From Flectonema sp. DT1601 (lineage: Eukaryota; Euglenozoa; Diplonemea; Diplonemida; Diplonemidae): a stretch of 64,000 nt of DNA. Below the pieces are notes generated by a model that was not told the origin of the DNA, made no database searches, and saw nothing but the letters and a program-made list of their open reading frames with translations. The stretch spans positions 124,001 to 188,000 of the forward strand of contig OZ025832.1 of assembly GCA_964019425.1 (NCBI GenBank). The letters run 5' to 3'. Numbering within the stretch: the first letter of the stretch is position 1; each line of letters begins with the position of its first letter. The position numbers were made by a program, and so were the translations under genes. Positions 1-12,320 of the stretch are shown piece after piece.

Positions 1-711
1 ATCTTGCTCAACAGCTCTACCTGCATGGTCTTTTAAGTTTCTTAATTGCTCAACGTGATATTTGTAGTGATCCATTAACTCTGACTGTTCGGTTGCACTG
101 CAACGAATTCTTCTGAGAGTCATGTGTAATTTCTGTAGTGAATCTAAGCTATAACACAATGAAGTTATGACATGTGATAAAGCTTGTCTTTTACCACTAC
201 GAGTACCTTGATATGAGGGACCTGCATCTGGATCTGCAAAAAAAAAAGACAAATCACCAGGAGTATCAGTTGTGTCAGTCGGTGAGAAGGATGTTTTTAA
301 AATGTGTGGACTGCTAGGTGTTGGTGTTGTCTGACCTGCTTTTATTGACCCACCAGATGAACTTATCTCATCACCAAGACTTGTGAGAAAGTCTTGTTGG
401 TTATCGTCTATTAACTTACTTTCATAAGATTCTATTTCACTCATAATATTTTGTAATTTTTCCATAAGTTCCCCAGAGACTCCTCCATCAACTTCAGGTG
501 GTGTATCACAAACTGCTTCCAGGTTTGATGTTTCCGACGGATGCAGATTTCTACTCAACTGCATATGCAACTCCTTCGTTTTAGGCGGTGTCGGCATCAA
601 CACTAAAGGAGAACCCTGATATCTTCTATTTGGGAATTCAATGGCCTTTTGAAACTTCAATTTTTTCTTCTTCTGAAGCGGTGGTTGTGTCGGGTTTCGA
701 AGCGTTAACAT
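1..711 (-). CDS. Coiled-coil protein of unknown function, 3' end outside window
   Basis: The reading frame is open on the minus strand from an ATG at 711 to the left edge, giving at least 237 residues. An in-frame TAA lies a few codons upstream of that ATG. A second in-frame ATG at 597 (MPTPPKTKELHMQLSR) is an alternative start. The first 45 residues are basic (a KKKK run). Residues about 50-150 are acidic and rich in Ser, Thr and Pro, so probably disordered. The last 70 residues form charged helical sequence with heptad character, suggesting a coiled coil. The frame crosses an F-rich stretch ending TTTTTTTGCAG, which could be an acceptor of an unrecognised intron, but no stop forces one. I do not recognise the family. 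Confidence 0.7.
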   Translation of the reverse strand, partial: MLTLRNPTQPPLQKKKKLKFQKAIEFPNRRYQGSPLVLMPTPPKTKELHMQLSRNLHPSETSNLEAVCDTPPEVDGGVSGELMEKLQNIMSEIESYESKLIDDNQQDFLTSLGDEISSSGGSIKAGQTTPTPSSPHILKTSFSPTDTTDTPGDLSFFFADPDAGPSYQGTRSGKRQALSHVITSLCYSLDSLQKLHMTLRRIRCSATEQSELMDHYKYHVEQLRNLKDHAGRAVEQD

Positions 712-980
712 CTTGGTTAAGACGCTTACATCACTTTAAAAGGAATTTCTATGAATTGGTAATTAAACAGTAAAGTTTTAACAACCACTAAACATAAACA
801 CGAATAATAATAAGAATTCGACTATTCGATCATACGACATGAGAGATCGCTGTTGAAAAATAATAAAAGATTACTTCAATACTAAAATAGTACTTCAAGT
901 CCTCTATAACAGTCAGTTCCGAGAATAAGGAAAGGAAGCAACAGTCAATAGAGACAACATAGCAGCGATGTTGCTGCAAA

Positions 981-1011
<31 letters not shown>

Positions 1012-1487
1012 GGAAATGCGTATTCGTGGGATGGGGAGTGTTCTTTCCAGTTATTGTTTGTTCTTATAAAAAAGAGACGTCATGAGCAATGAAGTCAAGG
1101 CAGCCATAAGCTCACGGGATACTCTCACAGACGAGAAGAGACGTAGATCGGCCAGCAGTGAATACCACATTCAACAAGACGATGAGATTGCTTCCTCCTT
1201 CAGTGAAAGCAACCTTTCAATTTGAAGCGTCGTCGTTTCACGTAAGAAAACTACTCAAAAAAAAAAAAAGTTTTTACTGTAAAAGCCAAGGTTTTTTTTT
1301 TACCGCTAACGTCATTTTTTTTTGTAACCCTTTTCCTCCCCTTCGTCAGTGCATAAAAGAAAGCAAAAAAAAGTCAGATGTGTTTCGTTTTCGATATTCG
1401 TTTTTTTTTTCCTAAATGAAAAAAAAAAAAAAAAAATGGGGGAGAGAATTGATTTGAAACAACCATTCAGAAGTAAGCCTTATTGTT

Positions 1488-1607
1488 GATTCGCAGCTAG
1501 TTTTACTGGCGCACAGGGAAATAGATAACATGACACAATAAATAACGGCTCTTAATCTGAATAGTTTCTTCTCCGACTTCGTCGGTGCAAAAAAAAAAAA
1601 AAAAAAA
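1488..1607 (+). repeat. Dispersed repeat family A (hairpin plus A tail)
   Basis: About 100 bp ending in a CCGAC-TTC-GTCGG hairpin, then GTGC and a long A run. Related copies lie at about 7921-8024, 55118-55223 and, without the hairpin and tail, 27144-27225. The shared core is CACAGG(G)AAATAGATAAC followed by TTAATCTGAATAGTTTCTTC. The A tail suggests a SINE-like retroposed element, but no tRNA-like head or target-site duplication was recognised. Confidence 0.55.
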
Positions 1608-4059
1608 CGCGTCTGTTTATATTTCGTAACGAGAGTCTGGGAAATTGAAGGAAACTTCAAAAGTCAGAATCTCTACTGTCGGGAAACATATAATGCATTC
1701 CCATTGACCTCCTCTGGAGTCAACGTCACAAGATTAATCTTAAGTGTGCGTAATAAGTAGAAGGGAGGGGGAAAATGTGTCAAGAAAATGACACTCAAAA
1801 ACATGTCTTTTCTGTTTAAAAACAAACGGGAAAACAAAATGACGATTTCCATACTTTTAATTGTTTTTTACGTCATTATTATAATTTTTTTTTTTTTTTT
1901 TTTCAAAATTCTTTCTCAAGAAAAAAAAAAAAGAAGAAAAATATGAAAAAATAAGATTATAGCTTCTTTGTCGGAAGCAAATATAACAAAAGATGATAAG
2001 GGAATCACACTGAAACGTGATATAATTGTGCTTTGATGTGGAAAGGAAGGTAATCAAATGTAAAAAACAAAAACAAAAACAAAAATATCAGTATAGAATA
2101 GCTGCATCGCATTAAAGTCTAGCAGCTGGATATTTCCAAAAAAAAAACTGATGTTGGAATGATTTAATAATTTTATTAATAAATATGACGCATTTTTCTG
2201 TTTTTTTTTTTTATTTCCCCTCTCTTCCCCCCTCTCCGATTCATGAAAAAAAAATATCGTAAAAAGAGAGAAGATTCTCGCGCAATCCATCACAGCCACA
2301 ATTTTGTTGTATAAAATCTATGAAATATTTTTTTTAGGGCAGCTCGCAAGAGGAAGATACAATCTCGTACTCAATTTTTGGGACCGAATCTCTTTCATAA
2401 ATAAAAAAAAAAAAAAAAAAAAGAACAACGTCATTTTTCAGGAACAGAGCATTCTATTTCCAAAACAGCTGTAGAATAAACACAATTGTTTTATACCATC
2501 ATTTTACTCTCCGAGTAGTCCATCGCCCAGAATAAAAGACAATACATATGACCCATCAGAATGGTCATATCCACACAAACAAATCCGATACTGCTCGAGG
2601 GAGAAAAAAAAAAGCATTCGCTTCTAACTAAATTTCGTCCCTACCCCATAGATAGTATCTATTTATTTACGAAGCCAAAAGTCAGGGAACGCTTACAGGG
2701 GGGTAACAGTGAAATCGCTACCAGACGATAAGGGACGTAGCCACCACCGACGCGAGCAGACGGTGTTAGATTGAAGTACTAAAACACAGTGTATTTTGCC
2801 CCAAAAAAAAAAATAATTTTAATAAAAAAAACTGACTGAAAAAGAAGAATGTGCCTCCGGATCGGGTGACTTCAACGGCCAGACCAAAACCGAGTATTTG
2901 AAGAAAAAAAGAGAAAAAAAATAGAAGGGTGGAAAAAAAAAGAACAAAAAATCTCAGAGCAAAAAAACCTTAACTACAGGTATCTCTCACAGCATAAATG
3001 ATTTTTTTTTTTTTTTTTTTTTTTAATACAAATCGTTCCCTCAGTTCACTTAAAATACCTTAAAAATTTTTTTTTATTTATTTGGGATGTGTATGTGTAT
3101 ATCTTCTTTAGTAGTTTCACTATTTTTTGCCCAACCTAAATTCCGACATAAAAAGAATTACCAAAGTGGTTTAGCTTAGTTTTTTTTTTTTTTTAGTTAT
3201 TTTATTCCAACGTTGCATTGTATATGAGTGTTGTTAGGTAACTCGCAGCAACAGAGACAGAAGACTCAGTATGGATCGTTAAATTAGCTTCAGCTGAAGG
3301 AATGATTCCCCATGATTCAGTTTTTGATTATATTTAATTATTAAAACGTCACAGAACGAAGCCCAACATGAAAAAAGAAAACGTGTCGTAAGAAAAAGGA
3401 AAATATAAAACAACTTTGTACTACGGAGCTGAAAGGGGGAAAAAAAAAAAAAAAAAAACTTTGTGGGGACATCCTAACCTGCCTCCCGAAGCTTCTTGGG
3501 ACTCAGAAAGAGCTGGGTAAAGGAAAGTAACTGTTTCCTCGCATGTAAGTCTCGCACGGAAGACAAAATACTTTTTTTTTTTTTTTTTTTTCCCCCTTGA
3601 TCCCCACAAGCCTTTGAAGCGTTGTCGTCGGTGGGACCAAGTCACAAAAATTAATTAAAACTAAAACAATAAAAAAAAAAATATAAAAAAAAGAACCCAT
3701 CAAAGCTCAACTAGGAATCAGCTAACATCGTGTCGCCAATGTAATCAAGGTTTGTATGCCAGGACCACATTCGGTCACTTCATAGGAAAGAACGTTAGCT
3801 AAAAAAAAGGTAATTTCGTCTTCTTTTTTTTTTTTTTTTTTTTTTTTCTTCGTCAGTGTCAGGTCTCCAGTAAGAAATTCTTACTGTCAAGAAGAGACGT
3901 CGACTTACCTTTGTAGCTATTTCAAGTGCCGTTTGTCATCGTCATATAATGGCGTAAATTTTCTTTTAATTAGGGGGAAGACTGTTTGATCGGGTTCATA
4001 ATTAGGGGAAGAAGGAGAGAGAAAACAACTTTCTTTCTATTAAGAAAAAAGAAGGGGGG

Positions 4060-4159
4060 TTAACTGTTTGATTTTGTACGTAAAATACAAATGTATTGTA
4101 TCATAAACAACACAACGATAATTTAACATTAGTTCTGAGATACAGTGACTAGGTGTGAT
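4060..4159 (+). mobile_element. Short TSD-flanked element, family B, copy 1
   Basis: A 100-bp element with core TTTGATTTTGTACGTAAAAT and, near its right end, ATACAGTGACTAGGTGTGA. It is flanked by the exact 10-bp direct repeat AGAAGGGGGG (4050-4059 and 4160-4169), which reads as a target-site duplication. It carries no coding sequence. Family members at 30638, 53057 and 54170 share the core but differ in 3' end and in duplication length. Confidence 0.65.
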
Positions 4160-4379
4160 AGAAGGGGGGAAAAAAAAAGGGCAATTTCCATGTGGTTTAA
4201 TTTTACGTATTTTAGATTTTTTTTTTTTTTTTTTTTTTCCCCCTGCGGTTTTTTTCAAAAAACAATGCAAAAGGAAATATCACACTGTTGCTAATAAATC
4301 AATTAAACGAGAGAAAAGAAAAAAAACTACTTGTTTTTGCAACTGCCCCGTCAACTTTAATGACCCTTAACGTTTCAAC

Positions 4380-4411
<32 letters not shown>

Positions 4412-7400
4412 CAAGAAGAAGAAAAAAAAACACTAACTAACGACATTTTTCTGAATTTCTTTTGCCTTTAATCATTTAGCCACCACAGTCTTAATAAATT
4501 ACAACAGATTTTTTTTTTTTTTTTTTTTTTTTTCCTTGAGGACACGAAAAAAATTAATTTTAGCAAGTCACACTCTTATGGTTGGGTAAGTCTGTGTTAG
4601 AGTCTATGTTTAAATCACACAAACCAATTAACTATACAAAAAAAAAAAAGAGAGAGATTACCATATACTATACACACAGTAGACAACATTCCTCTGTGTC
4701 AGAATGAATCTGATTAGGGTTCTTTATTTTATTTTTATTTTTTTTTTAAATAAAAAAAAAAAAATAACAACAAACGTACAAGTAAAAAATAGTCTATGAG
4801 ATTTGTGCGTTTGCAAAAACAATCTGAGTTTAATAAAGTGAGGAAAGAATTAGAAACTTAGAATTTTTTTTTTTTTTTTTTTTTTTTCGATTCCACAGAA
4901 GGCGCCAATGTACTAATGAAATCAGTATTTATCAGAAGAGAGAGTTAAAAAGCCATCATGTACATCATAAGGTGCTGTTCGATGATTAGTCGCAAGACTA
5001 CAGCTCCACATGAATAAAAACAAGCCAGCTATAAAACAAAACTCTAAAATCTGTATAAAAAAATGATGTTTTTTTTGGTCAGTACCAAACCAACCCTTAG
5101 AGAACGTGAGACACTAACAATAAAAAAAAGAAATTACTAAAAAAAAATATATATATTATAAGAAAAAAAAAATAGTTCTAACTTACGATGTGGAACTAGA
5201 GTTACGATTCGAAACATCGAAAAAAAAATCACATGAGAAAAACCTTCATACTGACAAAGATCGCATAATCTGTTTTCAAAAACACTACAGAGACATTGAG
5301 ATCATCAATGAGTACGTCGCAAAAATAATACCAACGAGGGATGGCCTATTTTATTTTATTTTATTTTTAAATTCGAATCATCGAAAAAAATCATATGGGA
5401 AAAAAACCTTTACTGAGAAACGCATTCCAACTCCAAACATTGAAAGCATCAATGCTTCCTTCAAAAGGGAAAAAAAAAAAAATTTTTTTTTTTAATTTAT
5501 TATTAAAAAAATCGAAGCCTCACAATTGTGGGCCTTAAGCCGAGAAAATCTATTTTTTTTTTTTTTTTTTTTTCAAATGATCGAAAAAAGTCGAACATCG
5601 AGGAGAATGACATATCACCATACGTTGGGTAGTAACTTGATTGGGTGGGAAAACTTTGTAAAGGAAGAAAACACTGTGCTTTGCATTTTATTTTTGTTTT
5701 TTTTTTCCCGATGAAACCACCTTCGTAGCTTCATAAAACAAGCAACTAAGAACGTTACAACTAATTTCCAGATTTTCAGGAAAAAAAAAAAAAAAAAGTC
5801 AAATTCTCGCAATAATATATAAGAAAAAAAAAACACTACTTTTTATATTTTTATTTTTTTTTTGCTTCTTCCCAACAGTTAGTTGTTGTGTACCGCGATG
5901 TTGACGCAAATTGCATAGGTGCCCTACCAGTTTCAATAGGTCTAACCCGAAAAAAAAAATAATCAAAGACGACAACAAAAAAAAAGAGCGAACAACAATC
6001 ACTAACACAACAAAAAAAAAAAAAAAAAACAATAATAATAATTCTTTTTTTCACTTTATATCGTAAAGTGTTTTTTTTTTTTTTTTGGGAAATAAATATT
6101 GCTCATTGGCGTGTTTTTTTCCATTTCAGTAAAGACCCCGAGGAGTTTGTTTATCCCCCTTTACCTTTTTCCCCTTTCCACATGTAATGAAGGTTCAACA
6201 AATCTTTTTTTTTTTTAAACAGAATAAAACTAAAAGCGATACAACAAAAAGGGTTTTTTTTTTTTTTTTTTTAACAACACAAAAACAAGAAAAAAAAAAA
6301 AACGCACTAAAATTACAATAGCAGTACGCAGGATGAATTGTAGATAACAAAAAAGTAACTAACAAATTGGAAAGAAACGAAACCTTTTGAGAGAATAATA
6401 AACATAAAAAATAAATATCAAAAATAACAGAATAACAAAAACAAACGAAACACTTAGTGTTTCGGTTCACTAGTAGAATAAAACAACCACGAACCAAATA
6501 ACCTGTGATGAGTCGGGTACGTAGCTGTGTACCTTATAGTACAAGCGATAAGGGTGAACAAAAAAGATGTCAAAAAAGAAAAAAAAAAAAATGGGGAACC
6601 AAACTCCCGCTTTATGAGCGTGCTGTTTGCCAGCTACCGTCTAGAGAATATGGTTTAGAAAGAGAACTCTAACTCCACCAAATGAGCACAACAACAAAAA
6701 AAACTGAATTTATTTTAATTCGAAAAACAGGAAAAGAAAGACTTCATGATGCACCAATTAAAATAATAAAATAATTCCTCAGCTCTAATTAGTTAGTACA
6801 CACTCTTATCAAACAAGAACGATTCCTTGCTCCATACAAGAACAAAAACAATATCTAAATAACTCATTTTTAATTACGTTAAAAAAAAAAAAAAAAAAAA
6901 AAAATTATTATTATTAATTAATTTTTTTGTAAAAAGCAATATTAACTCGTATGGAGGAACAAAAGCTTTGGAGAAAAAAAAAGTAAAAGGGGATAAATGA
7001 CGGTACTAAACACCGGATTGAACCCAGCGTCTAGCATAAGACGTGAACAGATATCTTTTTATAAAATAACATTATAAATAAAACGAATATTAATGATACA
7101 AATCAGAATTCTGAGATGTACCTGCGAAGGAGATCATAAGTATTTCTATTATTAAAAAGAAGAAAAAAAAATGAATAACCCACATTCCAACAAAAAAAAC
7201 AGCAACTGAGACGAGAACACCCCGTCTTGAGCTCGCTGTGGGGAAAAAAAAAAAAAAAAAAAAGGATTTCCCTCATAACAGTAAACAGCTGATCAACTAC
7301 TACGTGCGACTAAGAAACGTCATTTTTCGAAAAAAAAAATATAAAAATATAAAAATACATAAGACTAATCCTTTTCCCCTTGTTACGATATTAGCCACTA

Positions 7401-7920
7401 ACCATAAGTACATACTGTACACTGAATAACATACGGCGTAGATAAATAGAGCAAAAATACTTATTCGCTCTATCTGTGTCTTATTTTTTTTTTTAATTTC
7501 TTGTGCGTAGTTAAAAAGAAACAAACATAACATGATATTACCTGAAGAAGGTTTTGGGGGTTGAAAAGATTACACGAAAGTATTTTTTTTTTTGTTTTTT
7601 TGTTTTTTTTTTTTCGTATCATAGCATAATAAATAAAACCATAACTAAAAAAGAAATTTTATAATATAATTTTTTTTTATTGTCTTTTTTAAAAAAAAAA
7701 AAAGAAAAAGAAAATTCATGGGGGTTTTTCAATGTTCCAATAAAGACATCAAAATTCATCACACGAAAAAAACTTTTTGCAACACAGCTCAGACATTAAG
7801 CAACACGGCTGTGTCTGTGTGGTCATCATTTTTTTTAATTTAGGGAGGGAATTTTTTACCAGTCAAAACAAAAAAAAAAAAAAAATATTACACCGATTCA
7901 GATAAAGCTTTATATTTTGT

Positions 7921-8010
7921 TGATCGCAGACAGTATTTACTGACACAGGGAACATAATAAATAAAACGGATTTTAATCTGAATAGTTTTCTTCTCCGACT
8001 TCGTCGGTGC

Positions 8011-8024
<14 letters not shown>
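7921..8024 (+). repeat. Dispersed repeat family A, copy 2
   Basis: Second copy of the hairpin-tailed repeat. It begins GATCGCAGACAGTATTTACTG and ends with the CCGACTTCGTCGG hairpin, GTGC and an A-rich tail. The tail is interrupted by G into an AAAAG microsatellite. Confidence 0.55.
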
Positions 8025-8042
<18 letters not shown>

Positions 8043-8552
8043 GAAGCGGTTTATAACTGTAAGAAGTTTGCGCGTAAAAAGAAAAAGGCAGAACAGCACT
8101 TATTCTAAAAAAAATTAAAAAAAATTAAAAACAAATCAACAATAACAACAACGACAAGACAAAATACTTTTTTATAAAATTATGCTAGACTATTCCTACC
8201 TGGGGAAGCAAAATAACTGAGAATAGTTTTCAATCATCGTTTGCAACAACTCATTTCGTGTAAAGTTGTGTCAATTAATATAGGTGTGTTAGTTTTCGAA
8301 TTTTTTTTATTGAATTGAGGAAAGAAAGTGTTAGGGTGAATAAACCCGTGGAACCTAGCTACATCTTTTCGACGTATGATGCCGGTGCGTTATAAAAAAA
8401 ATATTAAACTGCACCATAAATTTGTAAAGCCACGGTTTTCCAGATCATACACACCACCCGTGATGACGATTTTTTAAACTTCAAAAACACAAAAAAAAAA
8501 AAAAAAAGAGGAGGTTAAAGAAACTGCTCTCAGGTGGTTTACTTTGAAATTC

Positions 8553-8570
<18 letters not shown>

Positions 8571-8583
<13 letters not shown>

Positions 8584-9206
8584 ACGAATTTTAAGGGAGC
8601 TAAGATAAAAAAACTCGCCAAATAATGGAAACAATTGTGAAAAATACATAAATAACTCATTAGGGGGGAAAACCTGAGTGAATGACTCAAAGAATAATGA
8701 TGTTCTTTTATTGTTATCACAACCCATACAAAGCTGTGAGTCACCAATAGAGATGTTAGTTTTTGGAGTTGTTTGCGTACACACATACTGTCAGTAATTT
8801 TAAGGTTTGTTTTTTGTACCTACAAACCTATTGTCCGTGACAAAGAATGTCAAGAGAAAAAGACAGTTCTCAAAATGGTTTGCTTCGAAATGTCACACAC
8901 AAACTCAACGTTGTCAGTAATTATAAGTTTTTTTTTTTTTTTTTTTGCTTCCAACAATTTGTTATTGTCAAACTCAAAAAAGAGCGAAGACGTGAGAAGC
9001 TATTCTCAGACAAGTTTGCTCTTGAAATCTATTTTCCTAATTTTTTTTTTAACAAAACGAAGTCCAGCGAGCTAAGATAAAAAAGCTCACCGATTAATAG
9101 AAACAATTGTGAAAAAAAAATACATAAATAACTCATGAGGGAAAACCTGAAGTGAATTACTCAAAGAATAATGATGTTCTTTTATTGTTATCACAACCCA
9201 TAAGGT
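8571..9206. repeat. Local direct duplication of about 160 bp
   Basis: Positions 8571-8740 and 9048-9206 are diverged direct copies. Both share GAGCTAAGATAAAAAA, AACAATTGTGAAAAA, ACATAAATAACTCAT and AAAGAATAATGATGTTCTTT in the same order. The first copy has GGGGGG where the second has GAGGG. The intervening 300 bp is not duplicated. No coding sequence is evident. Confidence 0.65.
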
Positions 9207-9381
9207 AATTATCATTAATAAATCTGTGAGCCCTGGTAGTGGGTTTTTTGCTTTGTTTTGTTTTTAGTAGAAAAAAAAAAATGAATATTGTTCGGATTTT
9301 TTTTTTTTTTTTTTGATTTTGATTTTGATTTTTTTGCTCAGAGCTTTAAAAGCAGGCAAATAAATGTGATGTAATAAAAAA

Positions 9382-9530
9382 GGGGTGAAACTTCGACAAT
9401 GTAAAAAACTGTAACAACTTTAGGGTATTAAAAACAAAAATTAATATCAAGTACTTGACTGAAGAATATTTTGTAATTGTTAATCAAAGAAAACTACGTT
9501 TAGAAAAAAGAAAACATAAAAAGAGGAAAC
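9382..9530 (+). repeat. Dispersed repeat family E (GTGAAACTT), copy 1
   Basis: Begins GGGGTGAAACTTCGACAATG, then a weakly conserved A-rich tract that includes TAACAACTTTAGG and AATATCAAGTACTTGACTGA. Copies occur at about 12931, 25373, 26504 and 52152. Three of those four also have a G run just before or at the start. Confidence 0.6.
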
Positions 9531-10283
9531 TATATTTTTTTTTGTCTTACTGACCAGAAGACGTTGTCGAATCTGGTAATTCGGGGACCACGTACTAACA
9601 GGTTGAATACATTTCAAAATACGCAAACTACGAACAACAATAACAACAACAACGAAAACATGACTATTACTTGCGTCGTAGATAATTGCGAAACAACTGA
9701 CGAGGCTGGAAAATGAAATATAAAAAAAGAGAGAGAGAGCGACAAACACACAGAAAAAGAACACAGAAATCTTGGGAAAGGCAACTCATTACCACCCTCG
9801 CCTATTAAGATAAAAATGCAGGCACCTGAAAGGAATATGCACTCACGGAATAATTGATTCTTGGTTTTTGAAAGAAGAACAAACAAAAAAAGAAATCGGT
9901 TTTTACTCATATCAAAGAAAAGAAGAGAAAAAATAAAAACACCATTAATCAACGATAAGGAAAAAAAAATATCATCAAAAACCGCTAAAAACATTCTTTT
10001 TATTCCGACAACAATCTTGTACAATCATGTGTCGCTGTCTTACGTGTTCACTTTCTTTTTCTTTTTTTTTTTTTTTCATTTCAAAGGATTAATTAATAAT
10101 TTTTTTTTTAATTTTTTTTTTTTTGCTGACATGTTTTTTTCAGCTTCATTACTGAGCTAGCTCTTAGACATGGAAACCAAAAAAAAAACGAAAGGGAACA
10201 AAAAAAAAAAAAAAAAATTAAAAAATATTTTTTTTAGAAGACCAAGATAACGTTAAACGTACTTACGATTAAATTCCGCAGTT

Positions 10284-12320
10284 CTATTTTGTTTCAGTTA
10301 TCATTTTTTCTATTAATTCAGATATTTCTTTGAATGATGGTCTGCTATGAGGATCAGCTGCCCAACATCTCTTTATCAACTGTCTAGCTGAAAATGGAAT
10401 GGTATCCGGTAACGACGGCCTCATTCCACTGACAACTCCAGAAGCAAGTTGAGCCATCTTGCACTTGAGACTTGCAGTTACATTTGGAGGACCCTTTGGA
10501 GCACCAGCATAGTCATCCGGAGTCGGTTCCAAACCCGTGAAGATGAACCGTAACAGTATCGCAAATGAAAACACATCCGACGCGATTGAATTTCCCTTTC
10601 CTTCGAAGACTTCCGGAGCGATGTACGGATAAGATCCTCGTTTACCCTTAACCTGTGACAGTGGTAGAGCAAGACCATAATCACCAATTATACCCTTATC
10701 ATTGAGAATGAATACATTTGAACAGTTTATGTCACAATGAACATAACCACTGTCAGCAACATTTAGTAACCCTTTGGCAATTCCTACAGCTAAGTCTAAA
10801 CGACACCTGTTTGATAATCTAGAACCTCTATTGGTGATATATTGCTTTAGATCACAATCACACAATTCGGTCGCAAACCCGTGAACATCTGGAACAAGAC
10901 CAATCAGTTTAAGAGAATTAGGATGACCATTGGTAGCCAACAGAGTTGCTACTTCTCTTTTATAATAAGCATTTCTATCTTGTTGTGGGATGGGTGTTCC
11001 ATTGTGCTTTTGTTTTAATATTTTTATAGCTACCGGAACGCCTTTGTATTGTCCTTTATATGTTATACCATGAGCGCCTTCACCTAGGATGCTACCTGGT
11101 TCGTTGACACGGATGTTGAGGTCAGACCATCGAAGTTTTGGTGGCCTCCACCCGTCTTTAATAACAACCTGTGATCCTAGGGAATCGAGGGATACTCCAA
11201 AACGGTAGTTTCCTGATGGAATCGGGAATTTTGATTTGCAAGATGCCCAAAGAAACTCAACATGATCTTTATTCAAGCGAACTGATACTTCTGACCCAGG
11301 AGGAATTATTTGATTAGGGTAGTCTTCTAACACGATCCCCTCATGAAAGAATGTAACTCCATACGGAGTCGCTCTAAACCAAAGTGTTAAGCTCTCATCA
11401 GCAGTGATTGTGTCTGCAGCAATACCGACACTTATAGATCCAGTTGATGCTTGTTCTGAAATAGTGATTGTGAAATCATGAAGATCACTTGAATTGACTA
11501 CTTCTCTTGTTAACGCAGAGACATCACTAGTACCTGAGTTATCTAATGACTCACTTGGTCTGCGAGAGAGGCAAACACTTTTACCGCCGCGACCCATGTC
11601 CATTGATTGAGATAAACTCTCACTAGCTCCAAAAGTAAAACCCTTATCATAACTGTATGTATCTTTAGCAAGTCTTCCACATACTTCAACAACATCTTGA
11701 AATGGTGCTGTTCGGCAAGTTTCTCGTTTTCCGTTTTCCCAACGGACGATTACTCTACCAGTTTTAACTGCTACTACTTCACCTTGTTCTGATGTAGTGT
11801 CGGTATTGTCTACATGTGTTGGACCAGATACAACCTTTGAACCAATGGCTGGTATACTTGCCTGACCACAACAGTATCGACAAAGAGCAAATCCATGAAC
11901 TCCACACCTGCTACAATTCTGAGTCAAAGACCCACAGTGAGAACAGTGATAAGGAACAGAGCTGGTACCCAGAGTGCATCCAGCTTCGCATTGTCGCTTA
12001 ACGCTCTCTGGGAATGTACAGAGATCAAAAGTCCAACATTGGTCATCCTTCTTTCCACTTCCAGTATTAACAGTTACCTCCTTTCCGGTGCTAACAATAA
12101 CCCCTCGTTTTGGCCATGTTCCTTGGCTTTTGCATCGTGGATCACTTGCGATGGGTAAGTTAACCAAAGTCCCTTCTTTCACAACATTTACAAGATCACC
12201 ACTTGTGCTGTACACCTTACCAGGAGCATAGAGTGGAAGTGACTTTTTTGGTGTCAATATCCTCCCTGAACTCTTGCTACTAGAAGGTGAGGGATTTATG
12301 TCGGAAGCACACACACCCAT
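10284..12320 (-). CDS. Predicted myristoylated TKL-like protein kinase with zinc-finger and NHR/SPRY-like regions
   Basis: A 678-residue single-exon gene. The start MGVCAS has Gly2 and Cys4, the usual dual N-myristoylation/palmitoylation pattern, so membrane attachment is likely (inference). Residues about 111-152 hold regularly spaced cysteines and histidines (CxxxC, CxxC, CxxC, CxxC), probably zinc-binding. Residues about 282-395 resemble a Neuralized/SPRY-like beta-sandwich. Residues 405-675 are a kinase domain: Gly loop GEGAHG (413-418), VAIK lysine K433, catalytic HCD (528-530), N535, metal-binding DYG (547-549), APE (568-570), and the late Arg in RPSF. The catalytic loop reads HCDINCSN: the HRD arginine is Cys and the usual +2 Lys is Asn, so activity is plausible but unproven. 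A truncated copy of its 5' end lies at 26.5 kb. Confidence 0.9.
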   Translation of the reverse strand: MGVCASDINPSPSSSKSSGRILTPKKSLPLYAPGKVYSTSGDLVNVVKEGTLVNLPIASDPRCKSQGTWPKRGVIVSTGKEVTVNTGSGKKDDQCWTFDLCTFPESVKRQCEAGCTLGTSSVPYHCSHCGSLTQNCSRCGVHGFALCRYCCGQASIPAIGSKVVSGPTHVDNTDTTSEQGEVVAVKTGRVIVRWENGKRETCRTAPFQDVVEVCGRLAKDTYSYDKGFTFGASESLSQSMDMGRGGKSVCLSRRPSESLDNSGTSDVSALTREVVNSSDLHDFTITISEQASTGSISVGIAADTITADESLTLWFRATPYGVTFFHEGIVLEDYPNQIIPPGSEVSVRLNKDHVEFLWASCKSKFPIPSGNYRFGVSLDSLGSQVVIKDGWRPPKLRWSDLNIRVNEPGSILGEGAHGITYKGQYKGVPVAIKILKQKHNGTPIPQQDRNAYYKREVATLLATNGHPNSLKLIGLVPDVHGFATELCDCDLKQYITNRGSRLSNRCRLDLAVGIAKGLLNVADSGYVHCDINCSNVFILNDKGIIGDYGLALPLSQVKGKRGSYPYIAPEVFEGKGNSIASDVFSFAILLRFIFTGLEPTPDDYAGAPKGPPNVTASLKCKMAQLASGVVSGMRPSLPDTIPFSARQLIKRCWAADPHSRPSFKEISELIEKMITETK

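Larger units (their letters stand above)
712..10283. other. 9.5 kb gene-free, homopolymer-rich spacer
   Basis: No reading frame here has the composition of the neighbouring genes. The ORFs present are mostly runs of Phe or Lys encoded by T or A tracts. The stretch holds dozens of A or T runs of 10-27 nt. It also holds copies of several dispersed repeats that are listed separately: the hairpin-tailed family (about 1488 and 7921), the short TSD-flanked family (4060), a local 160-bp duplication (8571 and 9048) and a GTGAAACTT-family copy (9382). Most of the spacer between these has nothing I can name. Confidence 0.6.

Noticed and set aside
588-773. Plus-strand ORF of 61 codons
   Set aside because: It overlaps the open minus-strand coding frame of the gene at the left edge, which has an upstream stop, ATG and helical protein character.
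7000-7060. tRNA-like arm on the minus strand (GCTGGGTTCAATCCGGTG)
   Set aside because: It resembles a B box with one base missing, and the preceding CGTCT/AGACG stem has a six-base loop. No D arm or acceptor stem is present.
1158-10160. Numerous ORFs rich in Phe or Lys
   Set aside because: They are translations of T or A runs and lack acceptors, domain patterns or coherent codon use.
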